DNA from: Mucilaginibacter yixingensis
GTDB taxonomy: Bacteria; Bacteroidota; Bacteroidia; Sphingobacteriales; Sphingobacteriaceae
Direction of reading: 5' to 3'
NCBI RefSeq assembly: GCF_041080815.1
Contig: NZ_CP160205.1
Coordinates: forward strand, 2,046,001 to 2,110,000
DNA length: 64,000 nt
The position numbers were made by a program, and so were the translations under genes. This document shows, piece by piece, positions 25,585-33,179 of the stretch. A model generated the notes under the pieces. It worked only from the letters and a program-made list of their open reading frames with translations. It did no database searches and had not been told where the DNA came from. How positions within the stretch are numbered: the first letter of the stretch is position 1; each line of letters starts with the position of its first letter.

Positions 25585-27006
25585 TTACAGCATTGTACTG
25601 GGGCAAACATATGGGCTTAACTCAAACTTATCGCTTTCTTTAAAGGCCTTAAACCCGCCGGCTATATTGATCAATCTATTGTACCCTCTTGCTTTTAGTA
25701 TAGAAATAAAGATCATAGACCGGTAACCGCCGGCACAATGCACAAAGTAAGTTTTATGCTTATCTACCTCGCTTAGGTGCTCATTAATATAATCTAACGG
25801 AACATTTAATGCACCAATAACATGCTCAGCGTCGTATTCGCTTTTCTTGCGCACATCCATCAGATTAAATAATATGTTGCCTTGTGTTCGTACACTTACG
25901 TCATCGGCCGTTACAGATTCCACACTGTCAATTTCTTTTCCGGCGGTTTTCCAGGCTTTAAACCCACCTTCAAGGTAACCCAGTGCGTTATCATAGCCTA
26001 CGCGTGCCAGTCGGGTAACAACTTCTTCGGTTTGCCCTTCTTCCGCTACAATCAGGATAGGTTGATTGATATCGGCAATTAAAGCGCCAACCCACGGCGC
26101 AAAGCTGCCTTTAATGCCAATATTGATTGATTTTGGAATATATCCTTTAGCAAAAACCTCGGGCGAACGCGTATCGAGTATAATGGCGCCGGTTTCATTG
26201 GCCGTAGCTTCAAATGTAGTTACTGATAAAGGCCGTTTGCCATGTTTTAATACCACGTCAACACTTTCATACCCCTCTTTGTTAAGCCTCACATTCACCG
26301 GAAAGTAAGGTGGCGGCGGCATTAGTCCACGGGTAACTTCTTTAACAAACTCATCCCTGGTCATATCGGCACGCAAAGCGTAGTTGTATTTTTTTTGGTT
26401 ACCCAAAGTATCGGTGGTTTCTTTACTCATGTTTTTGCCGCAAGCCGAACCAGCGCCATGGGCGGGGTAAACGATCACGTCATCATTCAACGGCATAATG
26501 CTATTACGCAAAGAGTTGTATAGCATACCCGCTAGTTCTTCTTGTGTCATATGCGCTGCTTTTTGCGCAAGGTCAGGCCGTCCTACATCCCCAATAAACA
26601 ATGTATCGCCTGAGAAAAGGCCGGTCTGGCGGCCCTGCTCGTCAAGCACCAAAAGGCACACAGACTCAAGGGTATGCCCTGGTGTATGCAACAACTGAAT
26701 GCTTATTTCACCCAGTTTAAATATTTCGTTGTTTTTGGCCACATGCGCTTTGAACGCTGGCTGGGCCGTTGGACCATAAACAATTGTGGCGCCAGTTTTT
26801 TTAGCCAGGTCCAGATGTCCGGAAACAAAATCGGCATGAAAATGGGTTTCAAAGACATATTTAATTATTGCACCGGCCGCCTTTGCTTTTCTGATGTAAG
26901 GTTCTACTTCGCGCAAGGGATCAACGATGGCCGCCTCATTGCCCGATTGGATGTAATACGCTCCCTGAGCGAGGCATCCGGTATAAATTTGTTCAATGAT
27001 CATCAT
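25585..27006 (-). CDS. Metallo-beta-lactamase / double rhodanese protein (persulfide dioxygenase-like)
   Basis: A 473-aa soluble protein. The N-terminal metallo-beta-lactamase domain has iron-binding motifs like those of ETHE1 persulfide dioxygenases: THFHADF (His55, His57, Asp59), HTPGH (His111) and FSGDTLFIGD (Asp134). Two rhodanese domains follow. The first (about 270-360) has ILIVAEEGQ where an active Cys would be, so it is probably inactive. The second (about 370-465) keeps FVHCAGGYRS. The protein probably oxidises or transfers sulfane sulfur, handing it between persulfide and thiosulfate or sulfite. It opens the operon with the YeeE/YedE genes, and a Crp/Fnr-type operator lies about 50 bases upstream. 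Confidence 0.9.
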   Translation of the reverse strand: MMIIEQIYTGCLAQGAYYIQSGNEAAIVDPLREVEPYIRKAKAAGAIIKYVFETHFHADFVSGHLDLAKKTGATIVYGPTAQPAFKAHVAKNNEIFKLGEISIQLLHTPGHTLESVCLLVLDEQGRQTGLFSGDTLFIGDVGRPDLAQKAAHMTQEELAGMLYNSLRNSIMPLNDDVIVYPAHGAGSACGKNMSKETTDTLGNQKKYNYALRADMTRDEFVKEVTRGLMPPPPYFPVNVRLNKEGYESVDVVLKHGKRPLSVTTFEATANETGAIILDTRSPEVFAKGYIPKSINIGIKGSFAPWVGALIADINQPILIVAEEGQTEEVVTRLARVGYDNALGYLEGGFKAWKTAGKEIDSVESVTADDVSVRTQGNILFNLMDVRKKSEYDAEHVIGALNVPLDYINEHLSEVDKHKTYFVHCAGGYRSMIFISILKARGYNRLINIAGGFKAFKESDKFELSPYVCPSTML

Positions 27007-27024
27007 CAGGAGATTTTAGTTTAT

Positions 27025-27068
27025 CAAAGATCAACAGTAACAAGTGGAATAACGGTGACCAAAGTCAC
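27025..27068 (-). promoter_or_regulatory. Crp/Fnr-type operator and promoter of the MBL/rhodanese operon
   Basis: The perfect inverted repeat GTGAC-n4-GTCAC (27055-27068) is followed, reading on the minus strand, by CGTTATT and, exactly 30 nt after the repeat, by GATCTTTG, close to the TAnnTTTG -7 element. The operator centre is therefore near -41, the classical class II activator position. The second copy at 27928-27941 has identical spacing. Confidence 0.75.
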
Positions 27069-27075
27069 GTACGTT

Positions 27076-27891
27076 TTAATAATTTTTAAACAGCAGTTCC
27101 TTAATTATAATAAAGCTACCCATTACCAGTACAAACCAGCCAAAGCCTTTTTTTAGCTTTTGCCCATTAATTTTTTTACTGAGCATACTGCCTGTAAATA
27201 TGCCTGCTATGGCAATCACGGTAATTTTCAGCAAGAACAGCCAGTCTATCGGGAAGTGGCCCAGATCACCCGTAAAACCTATCAGTGAGTTAAGCGCAAT
27301 GATAAGCAGCGAAGTACCTACCGCCTCTTTCATAGGCAGGCCCACCAGCAATACTAAGGTGGGTATTAACAAAAAGCCGCCGCCGGCGCCCAGGATGCCG
27401 GTAGCCAGGCCTATTGCAATTCCGTACAACAACAGTTTGGTTATACTGATATTACGGTCGCCGCCCTTTTTAGTACCGGCCTTATTTGCGCTGCGTATCA
27501 TAGCTGTTGCAGCGGCAATCATCAGCAGTGCAAATAGCACCATCAAAACAATGTTCCGTGTTAATGCGAAGTGTCCGAGTTTTAACAACGTATGAGGGAT
27601 AAGTAATATCAGATATTTCCGCGTGGCGAAGACAGTAGAGATAGAAGTCAACCCAAATAACAACGCCGTTTTAATGCTTACTTCCCCCTGGCGATAGTAA
27701 TCAACAGCCCCCGCCAAGCTGGTAGTGCCCACTATAAATAACGAATATGAGGTGGCTAAAAGCGGATCGAGGCCAAAAAGATAAACCAACACCGGAACGG
27801 TAAGAATGGAGCCTCCTCCACCAATCAACCCTAAAGATATGCCGATCAAAGCGGCTGCGCTATATGCTATTATTATCATCATCATTGACAT
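27076..27891 (-). CDS. TauE/SafE-family sulfite or organosulfur exporter
   Basis: A 271-aa membrane protein with two TauE/SafE repeats: IGISLGLIGGGGSILTVPVL at the N-terminus and ATGILGAGGGFLLIPTLVLL in the middle. About eight hydrophobic helices are present. Such proteins export sulfite, sulfoacetate or related anions. The frame is open from a TTG at 27900; the ATG at 27891 is the first good start, and ATGs at 27885, 27882 and 27879 are also possible because the predicted promoter leaves almost no leader. It sits upstream of the MBL/rhodanese operon on the same strand and has its own Crp/Fnr-type site. Confidence 0.9.
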   Translation of the reverse strand: MSMMMIIIAYSAAALIGISLGLIGGGGSILTVPVLVYLFGLDPLLATSYSLFIVGTTSLAGAVDYYRQGEVSIKTALLFGLTSISTVFATRKYLILLIPHTLLKLGHFALTRNIVLMVLFALLMIAAATAMIRSANKAGTKKGGDRNISITKLLLYGIAIGLATGILGAGGGFLLIPTLVLLVGLPMKEAVGTSLLIIALNSLIGFTGDLGHFPIDWLFLLKITVIAIAGIFTGSMLSKKINGQKLKKGFGWFVLVMGSFIIIKELLFKNY

Positions 27892-27897
27892 GTTGTC

Positions 27898-27941
27898 CAA
27901 AGATGATTGTCTGCCGTATAAATAACGGTGACTTAGGTCAC
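27898..27941 (-). promoter_or_regulatory. Crp/Fnr-type operator and promoter of the TauE/SafE gene
   Basis: The perfect inverted repeat GTGAC-n4-GTCAC (27928-27941) overlaps the stop codon of the Crp/Fnr gene. On the minus strand CGTTATT follows, and CATCTTTG ends exactly 30 nt after the repeat, as in the copy at 27025-27068. The regulator's recognition helix (SREVISR) keeps the Arg-Glu-Arg residues that read GTGA in CRP. Confidence 0.75.
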
Positions 27942-28600
27942 ACTTCGTCTTTTCGCAACCACTTTATAAAATTACGGTGCAAGCTAACGTCACCGCGTTG
28001 TTCCATTTTCTTCAGCAGTCGGGATATGACTTCCCTGGACGAGTTTAGATCCGTAGCAATCTCTGTATGAGAAAATCGCAGCTCATCGGTTTTAAGTTGC
28101 CGGTGCTGTTTCTGTAGGTAAAAGAAAAGCCGCTCATCCATCGCGCGAAAAGCAATATCGTCAATAACGGTAAGCAATTCCTCAAATCTGACACGGTAAG
28201 TTTCCAGAACATAATAGTACCAGCTTTTATATTGGCGCATCATTTCATCCATATATATAATAGGGATCATTAGCGTCATTGTATCTTCTACGGCCCTGGC
28301 GGTTATTTGGCTGGTTTCCTGTTTTGTTGCGCAGATCATGGATAATGCACAGGCATTGCCAGGTTCAATGTAGTAGATAAAAAATTCTCCGCCATCTTCT
28401 CCCTGCCGGTAAAGTTTTATACGGCCTGCCGTAATCAATACCGTCGCTTTCATATACTGCCCGGTTTGCATCAGTAACTCGCCCGCCTTAAACAGCTTCA
28501 GCGTAGCATGCTGTTGGATGAAAAGTCGTAAATCGGGTTCAAACTGCGGGAACCACTTTTTAAGATAATCTTCGGTGTTTGTAATTCTAGCAGCATTCAT
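27938..28600 (-). CDS. Crp/Fnr-family regulator of the sulfur cluster
   Basis: A 220-aa regulator. Residues 1-120 form the cyclic-nucleotide-binding-type beta barrel, with no FNR-style N-terminal cysteine cluster. The dimer helix follows, then the winged helix with SHTEIATDLNSSREVISRLL. SREVISR aligns with the CRP residues Arg180, Glu181 and Arg185 that contact GTGA, matching the two GTGAC-n4-GTCAC sites nearby. The only two cysteines are Cys84 and Cys90 (GNACALSMIC), located where cAMP phosphate would bind. A thiol or persulfide switch is therefore a reasonable guess. It is encoded just upstream of the TauE/SafE gene on the same strand. Confidence 0.92.
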   Translation of the reverse strand: MNAARITNTEDYLKKWFPQFEPDLRLFIQQHATLKLFKAGELLMQTGQYMKATVLITAGRIKLYRQGEDGGEFFIYYIEPGNACALSMICATKQETSQITARAVEDTMTLMIPIIYMDEMMRQYKSWYYYVLETYRVRFEELLTVIDDIAFRAMDERLFFYLQKQHRQLKTDELRFSHTEIATDLNSSREVISRLLKKMEQRGDVSLHRNFIKWLRKDEV

Positions 28601-29073
28601 AATTCAAGCTTAGTAAAAGTAAGCATAATACCATGTATGGCGACCTATTATTTTGGCGCATTCAATTATGAGGTGATATAAAAGACTAGTATAACGCTTG
28701 TTTTCTTTTTCCACGGCCCCGACTGATTACGTTATGAGGGCCGTGGGTAACCACTAAACACCCTTATACCAGGATAGGTCAGCTGGCAAACTACTACAAG
28801 TCATTTATTAACGAGTATCAGGTTATGAACTTTAACTAATGAATTGTTAAGTCATGAAAATTAGCCATTGGAATGAACTACGGATGAGAGCCCCTTTGAA
28901 TCTAAGTTCGTCTGAAGTTCGCTCGAGTATGGCCGTTGTTAGATCTGTATTTTTAAAAAAGATAAAATGTGGGATGGAGCGTTCGTATCTTTACGGATGA
29001 GATTTGCAGCTAAAAACGGCTCAAAAAAGCGTTGTGATATTCATTGTGACAGGTTTTGGGCTTTTGTATAAAA
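28601..29073. other. Relic/intergenic zone left of the tRNA-Ser fragment
   Basis: No gene over 60 codons is convincing. A 9-bp hairpin, CCACGGCCC / GGGCCGTGG, lies at 28711-28746 with an 18-nt loop and no T-run after it. A short frame from 28854 (MKISHWNELRMRAPLNL) stops after 48 codons and is not recognised. Confidence 0.45.
28711..28746. repeat. 9-bp-stem inverted repeat
   Basis: CCACGGCCC and GGGCCGTGG, perfect, with an 18-nt loop. A T-rich run precedes it on the plus strand, as for the hairpin at 3109-3145. It is not in terminator orientation. Confidence 0.5.
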
Positions 29074-29137
29074 GATTGATTATCAATCGAAAACAGGAGA
29101 TGGTTCGAATCCCTCCCTCACCGCCAGATAATCAATC
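29074..29137 (+). other. tRNA-Ser 3'-end fragment flanked by 11-bp inverted repeats (candidate attachment site)
   Basis: At 29096-29126 the sequence matches the last part of a tRNA-Ser gene: T-loop TTCGAAT, T-stem, acceptor strand CCTCACC, discriminator G and encoded CCA. The rest of the tRNA is absent: no GGTGAGG acceptor partner or anticodon arm lies upstream. Flanking it, GATTGATTATC (29074-29084) and GATAATCAATC (29127-29137) are perfect inverted repeats. A partial tRNA 3' end bounded by inverted repeats is what tyrosine-recombinase elements leave at one attachment site. By orientation the element would lie to the left. No integrase is seen. Confidence 0.6.
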
Positions 29138-29147
29138 AAAAACTGTC

Positions 29148-29187
29148 AAAAGCCTGTAAATACATAATTTACAGGCTTTTTTGTTTT
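29148..29187 (+). terminator. Strong intrinsic terminator after the tRNA-Ser fragment
   Basis: A perfect 14-bp stem, AAAAGCCTGTAAAT / ATTTACAGGCTTTT, with loop ACATA and trailing TTGTTTT. It probably once ended the tRNA-Ser transcript. Confidence 0.85.
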
Positions 29188-29200
29188 AACGAAAATGTCA

Positions 29201-29503
29201 AAACACGTCCAGATTCGCATAGTTCTATTGAGGCATTCATTGTGTCTATATTTCAAAACAAGGTTTATGCAGCTAAAAGGGATCCTTATGGTCCGTTTAC
29301 TTATCGTGGCATAATATTATTATCTGTTCAAGGTTGGACCACCCATCATTCCATATAAAAACAATTGGTACCTTTTTTATCATGATACAGAACTTTCCAA
29401 TAAAAACTGGCTGAGAAACATCAAGGCAACTCAGATTCATTTTAATAGTGATAGCGGTATTAAAACCATAGATCCGTTTGTTTCGGATAGTAAACGGAAT
29501 TAA
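29201..29503 (+). pseudogene. 3' remnant of a GH43-family glycosidase, frameshifted
   Basis: Translation gives VYAAKRDPYGPFTYRGIILL and GWTTHHSI in one frame, then a stop. From about 29345 the next frame continues PYKNNWYLFYHDTELSNKNW, IKATQIHFNSDSGIKTIDPF and a stop at 29501. GPFTYRG, HHSI, WYLFYHD and the terminal strand are typical of GH43 arabinosidase/xylosidase proteins. The first half of the gene is missing, and a frameshift splits what remains. It lies between the tRNA-Ser fragment and the end of the minus-strand polysaccharide locus, so it is probably decayed carbohydrate machinery from that locus. Confidence 0.7.
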
Positions 29504-29534
29504 AAATCTTACAAGCAACAAAAGTTTAAATGCG

Positions 29535-29568
29535 AAAAGGCCGGGTCATTTGATCCGGCCTTTTGTTT
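29535..29568. terminator. Intrinsic terminator between the GH43 remnant and the PUL
   Basis: AAAAGGCCGG and CCGGCCTTTT pair perfectly, extended inward by three more pairs (one G-T), with TTTTGTTT on the plus side. It can act in both directions and ends the minus-strand PUL transcript. Confidence 0.75.
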
Positions 29569-29599
29569 GGCATCATTAATAGCTGTAAGAATATAGAGA

Positions 29600-31279
29600 T
29601 CAATAAGCCCAGCGCGGATCGCCCACGGTGTTAGCGCTTGAGCTTAGCGTTAGCACTGGGTTTGCATCGGGCAGTGCAGCCAGGCTAAAATTTTGCGTGG
29701 TGGCTGTCCAACCGAGGTTTATGCTGAGACAAGCTACCTGGTTTAATCCTGTTAAAACCAGCGGTGTAGTAGCCCCGGCGGTAGAGTTTAACTGGAAATA
29801 ATCATTGTTCAGAAAATCAAGCACACTACCAGCGCCGGTGCCCCTAAATGCCGTACCGTTGATAGATCCGGCTTGCGGTGAGTTAGCCAGGATAGAGTTT
29901 TTAAGCGTATAGCTGATCTTGTTGTTGTTGGCATCAATTAACAGGTATTTATTGCTGCCCCCAAAGTTATTGAAGGTACAATAGTCAATGTTAATTGTCG
30001 GCAAAATGGTACTGGCTGCCAGTGTAGTGCCCATATTAATCATACCAGCGCCCATGTTATAGAACGTTGATTTGGTGATGTTGAGGTTGTTAAACAACAG
30101 CTTTTCCATACTCAGGGTATAATAGGTGCTGGTCCCCGCCTTATCAATGTTGTAAATGATGCAATTATTGATAGTAAATGATTTGATGGTTTGTGTGTTG
30201 ACGGTTGTGGCGTTGTTGGCAATCAACAGGCATCGGGTAAAATCATGAATGTAGCAGTTATCAATCCGCACATCGGCAAAGTTGGCCGGGTCGCCGCCTG
30301 CTGCTGCGCCTTTAATAACCAGGAACTGCGTGCCGTAAGATGTACCGCTGTAATTGCCATCCAGATCAAGGCCAATCAGGTTTATACCGCCGTTGGTACC
30401 TAACACATCCAGCTCCCTAACCTTAACCTTGGTATCGGCAGGTTTGTTTGAAACCGAGGCAATGGTTACGCTTTTGCCAGTCATGGTGTAAATACTGCTT
30501 AAAGTATAGGTGCCGGGGTTTAGGCCAATCACGTCGCCATCGGCAGCGGCGGTGATAGCGCCGGCCAGGTCACCGCCAGAGTTAAGTATCGTGGTAAACA
30601 CCAGCGTTTTTGGGGTAGCGAATGACAATGTTCCCTTGCTTTTAGTACCGGCAAAAACCTGTAAACTGTATTTGGTATTAGGCGTCAGCTTATCCAGCAG
30701 TTTAGCGCCGCTGGCGTTCTCTGCAGGCGAGATATCATAAGAAGCGGCTTGCACCCCATCAACAGAAAGCACCACCTTATTGATATCGGTAGTATTAGCA
30801 TTGGTATACCAGTGGATTAATGCGGTGGTTGGGGTAACCTCAAAATCGCGGATTACCCGCAGATAATTTAACCCCGGGATGGAGAACGGTTTGGTGAGGT
30901 AATAATAATTGGATGGTTGTGAGCCCTTAAAGCCGTTTACCCGCAGGCGCGCAAAATACTTTTTGGCAACGGTTAGTGTGGGGTCAACCACTACAAAGCC
31001 CAGGGTGTCTAAAGTTTTGGTAAAATCTATTTTGCCAAATGTAGAGTCCTGTGCTACGTCTACGGTATAAGTATATCTTTTTCCGGCTGATAGAACGGGA
31101 GCCGTCCACAGAAACTTGGCCGAGTCTTTCGATGTTTTAACCGAGAAACTGTAAGGCACAAACGGACGATTGGTGGAGGCATCATCTACCACGCCATCTA
31201 TAGATTTTACGCAGGCGCAAAATGCCAGCGATATCAGCATCAGCAAAAAGAGCTGAAATGTTTTTTGTTTTGATTTCAT
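29600..31279 (-). CDS. Surface lipoprotein, DUF4957/DUF5123-type (PUL accessory protein)
   Basis: A 559-aa lipoprotein (MKSKQKTFQLFLLMLISLAF then CACVKS, lipobox Cys near 22-24). Two fibronectin-like beta domains come first (PYSFSVKTSKDSAKFLWTAP; RDFEVTPTTALIHWYTNANT). A right-handed beta-helix-like region follows (GDVIGLNPGTYTLSSIYTMT, VRIDNCYIHDFTRCLLIANN), and it ends VGDPRWAY. This architecture matches DUF4957/DUF5123 proteins found in pectin and hemicellulose utilisation loci. It probably binds polysaccharide at the cell surface; the beta-helix lacks an evident catalytic motif. It is the last gene of the SusC/SusD operon, 23 bases after the SusD stop. Confidence 0.82.
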   Translation of the reverse strand: MKSKQKTFQLFLLMLISLAFCACVKSIDGVVDDASTNRPFVPYSFSVKTSKDSAKFLWTAPVLSAGKRYTYTVDVAQDSTFGKIDFTKTLDTLGFVVVDPTLTVAKKYFARLRVNGFKGSQPSNYYYLTKPFSIPGLNYLRVIRDFEVTPTTALIHWYTNANTTDINKVVLSVDGVQAASYDISPAENASGAKLLDKLTPNTKYSLQVFAGTKSKGTLSFATPKTLVFTTILNSGGDLAGAITAAADGDVIGLNPGTYTLSSIYTMTGKSVTIASVSNKPADTKVKVRELDVLGTNGGINLIGLDLDGNYSGTSYGTQFLVIKGAAAGGDPANFADVRIDNCYIHDFTRCLLIANNATTVNTQTIKSFTINNCIIYNIDKAGTSTYYTLSMEKLLFNNLNITKSTFYNMGAGMINMGTTLAASTILPTINIDYCTFNNFGGSNKYLLIDANNNKISYTLKNSILANSPQAGSINGTAFRGTGAGSVLDFLNNDYFQLNSTAGATTPLVLTGLNQVACLSINLGWTATTQNFSLAALPDANPVLTLSSSANTVGDPRWAY

Positions 31280-31302
31280 ATCGTGTTCTTAAAAACTAAA
31301 TC

Positions 31303-33168
31303 TTACTGTGTGTAACCGTAGTTCTGAATGATCGCGCCCCGGTTTTCAATCATTACTTTCTGCGGATAGGGCAGCAATTCACTCTTGTTTTCCTGGAATT
31401 TGCAGATAAAACCCCTGTTCGGGTCGGTAATAAACTCAGATTTGGTGAGCACGCCGCCGCTCCAAATACCCAGCTGCGCGCGCCAGTATGACCGGGTGTA
31501 GCCGCTTGGTACCGCCGTATTAGCCGTGTAATAAGCCACGTTGTTATTGCCGCCGTACAGGTTAATTGTTGACTCTTCGGTTGAGCATTCTTTGTTGCCA
31601 AAAGTGGTTGGCAAGAAGTAAACGTAATCTGGCACGTAGTTATAAGGGTTGTTTACGGTTGATGCGCCCGCAGTGAGGAAAGGTAATTTGGCCTTTACCT
31701 CATTAATCTTAGCGGCCAGCAGATTCCAGCGGATCAGGTCATATTTGCGCAAGCCTTCGCCGCCAAATTCCAGTAACCTTTCGCGTGCAATTGCATTGAA
31801 GAAGCCTGTTTTATCAGTTGGCGTAACCGGTATGGGGTTGGTGCCATAAGCACGCTTTTGCACCAGCTGCAATGCTTGTAGTGGCGTAATAACGCCGTTG
31901 GTTTGCAGCTCATTGGCTGCTTCTGCATACATCAGCAGCACATCGGCATACCTCACCACCGGCCAGTTAACCCCGAAAGTGAGCAGGGTAGAAGCTGAGG
32001 TGAACGATGTCCATGATTTTCTGAACTTGCCACACTGCAAGCCGGTAAGTCCGTTTACAGATTTTGCTTCCTTATCGCCTACAAGGTAGGTTGATAGCGT
32101 AACGTCTCTGCGTGCGTCTGTACCGTTTTGAAACTCATAGAAGTAAGTAGGTACGCCGTTAGGGCCGCCACCGGCCTTGCCCCAGGTTGGGCTGTTGTTA
32201 AAGCCCGTTCCGTATGATCTGGCCAGATCGCTGTCATTCATACCGCCCCACATGGCAATCTCAAAAATCAGCTCGTGCGCATCATCATAGCGGGTAGGCG
32301 AGTGCAGGGTTTTAAAAATATTTTCATAAACCGGGTTCAATTGGTGCTGGCCCGATTGGATGATGTCATTACACTCATCAAAAGCAATCTGATAGTATTT
32401 CTGGTAATCATTACGGCGCTCCATGGTGTGGGTTTGGGTACGTAGCGAATAACCGCCACGGGCCAGCGCAATGCGGGCACGCAGCGCTTTAATGGCCGCT
32501 TTGGTTAGGCGGAAAGAGCCGTAATCGGGCAAGTCTGTACGCCAGCCCACATAGGTTGATGCCAGTTTGAGATCATCCAGAATTTTATCGTATGTGCTGT
32601 CTCTGTCTGTGTTTTTGATAAACTGGGTTGGGGCATCTGCAGATGGTGTCCAGGTGGCAGGTACATCCCCCCAGTTAATAATCAGTTCATAATAAAATAA
32701 CGCACGCAGGGCCAGCGCTTCGCCATAATAACGTTGCATAATCAGCTTGTCGGAAGCTGAGGTACCGGTATAGGCTGGCGACAGGGGGATGTATTTACAG
32801 GCAATATTGGCACGTTCAATACCAGCATAAAGCTGGTTAAAGGTATCGAACAGGCTCCCTGTATTTGAGTTTTCGCCGTAGTTGGAGATGGCGTAGTTCT
32901 GCGTTGGGTCAAAACTGGCCGCACCCTGGGCAGAAAAATCATCGGCACCGGCAGGCAATACATATGCTAGGTTGGAGCCAAAGGCAGAACGGCCCGCTGC
33001 TTTGTTGTAGATACTGATGATTTCGTTATTGGTATTGTCTGTGGTTGCAAAGGTCTGATCGATATTGAGTGCCGATGGCGACTGAAAATCGAGGAACTTT
33101 TTACATGAGGTTATTACCGACAGGCAGGCCACTGCCGCCAGTAAACAATATTTTGATCGGATATTCAT
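31303..33168 (-). CDS. SusD/RagB-family glycan-binding lipoprotein
   Basis: A 621-aa SusD protein: signal and lipobox (AAVACLSVITSCKKFL, Cys about residue 22), then helical repeats including YGEALALRALFYYELIINWG and a RARIALARGGYSL segment. The C-terminal half contains FNAIARERLLEFGGEGLRKY and DLIRWN, the classic SusD ending. It binds oligosaccharide at the surface and caps the SusC barrel encoded 11 bases upstream. Together with the HTCS regulator further upstream, this defines a PUL. Confidence 0.95.
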   Translation of the reverse strand: MNIRSKYCLLAAVACLSVITSCKKFLDFQSPSALNIDQTFATTDNTNNEIISIYNKAAGRSAFGSNLAYVLPAGADDFSAQGAASFDPTQNYAISNYGENSNTGSLFDTFNQLYAGIERANIACKYIPLSPAYTGTSASDKLIMQRYYGEALALRALFYYELIINWGDVPATWTPSADAPTQFIKNTDRDSTYDKILDDLKLASTYVGWRTDLPDYGSFRLTKAAIKALRARIALARGGYSLRTQTHTMERRNDYQKYYQIAFDECNDIIQSGQHQLNPVYENIFKTLHSPTRYDDAHELIFEIAMWGGMNDSDLARSYGTGFNNSPTWGKAGGGPNGVPTYFYEFQNGTDARRDVTLSTYLVGDKEAKSVNGLTGLQCGKFRKSWTSFTSASTLLTFGVNWPVVRYADVLLMYAEAANELQTNGVITPLQALQLVQKRAYGTNPIPVTPTDKTGFFNAIARERLLEFGGEGLRKYDLIRWNLLAAKINEVKAKLPFLTAGASTVNNPYNYVPDYVYFLPTTFGNKECSTEESTINLYGGNNNVAYYTANTAVPSGYTRSYWRAQLGIWSGGVLTKSEFITDPNRGFICKFQENKSELLPYPQKVMIENRGAIIQNYGYTQ

Positions 33169-33179
33169 GGTTTCTGTTA

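Noticed and set aside
28600-29126. tmRNA or complete tRNA in the relic zone
   Set aside because: Only T arm and acceptor 3' strand are present; no anticodon arm, tag-peptide reading frame or 5' acceptor strand was found.
30191-30403. Plus-strand frames inside the DUF4957-type gene, and similar frames across the SusC genes
   Set aside because: They are out-of-frame shadows of clear genes.
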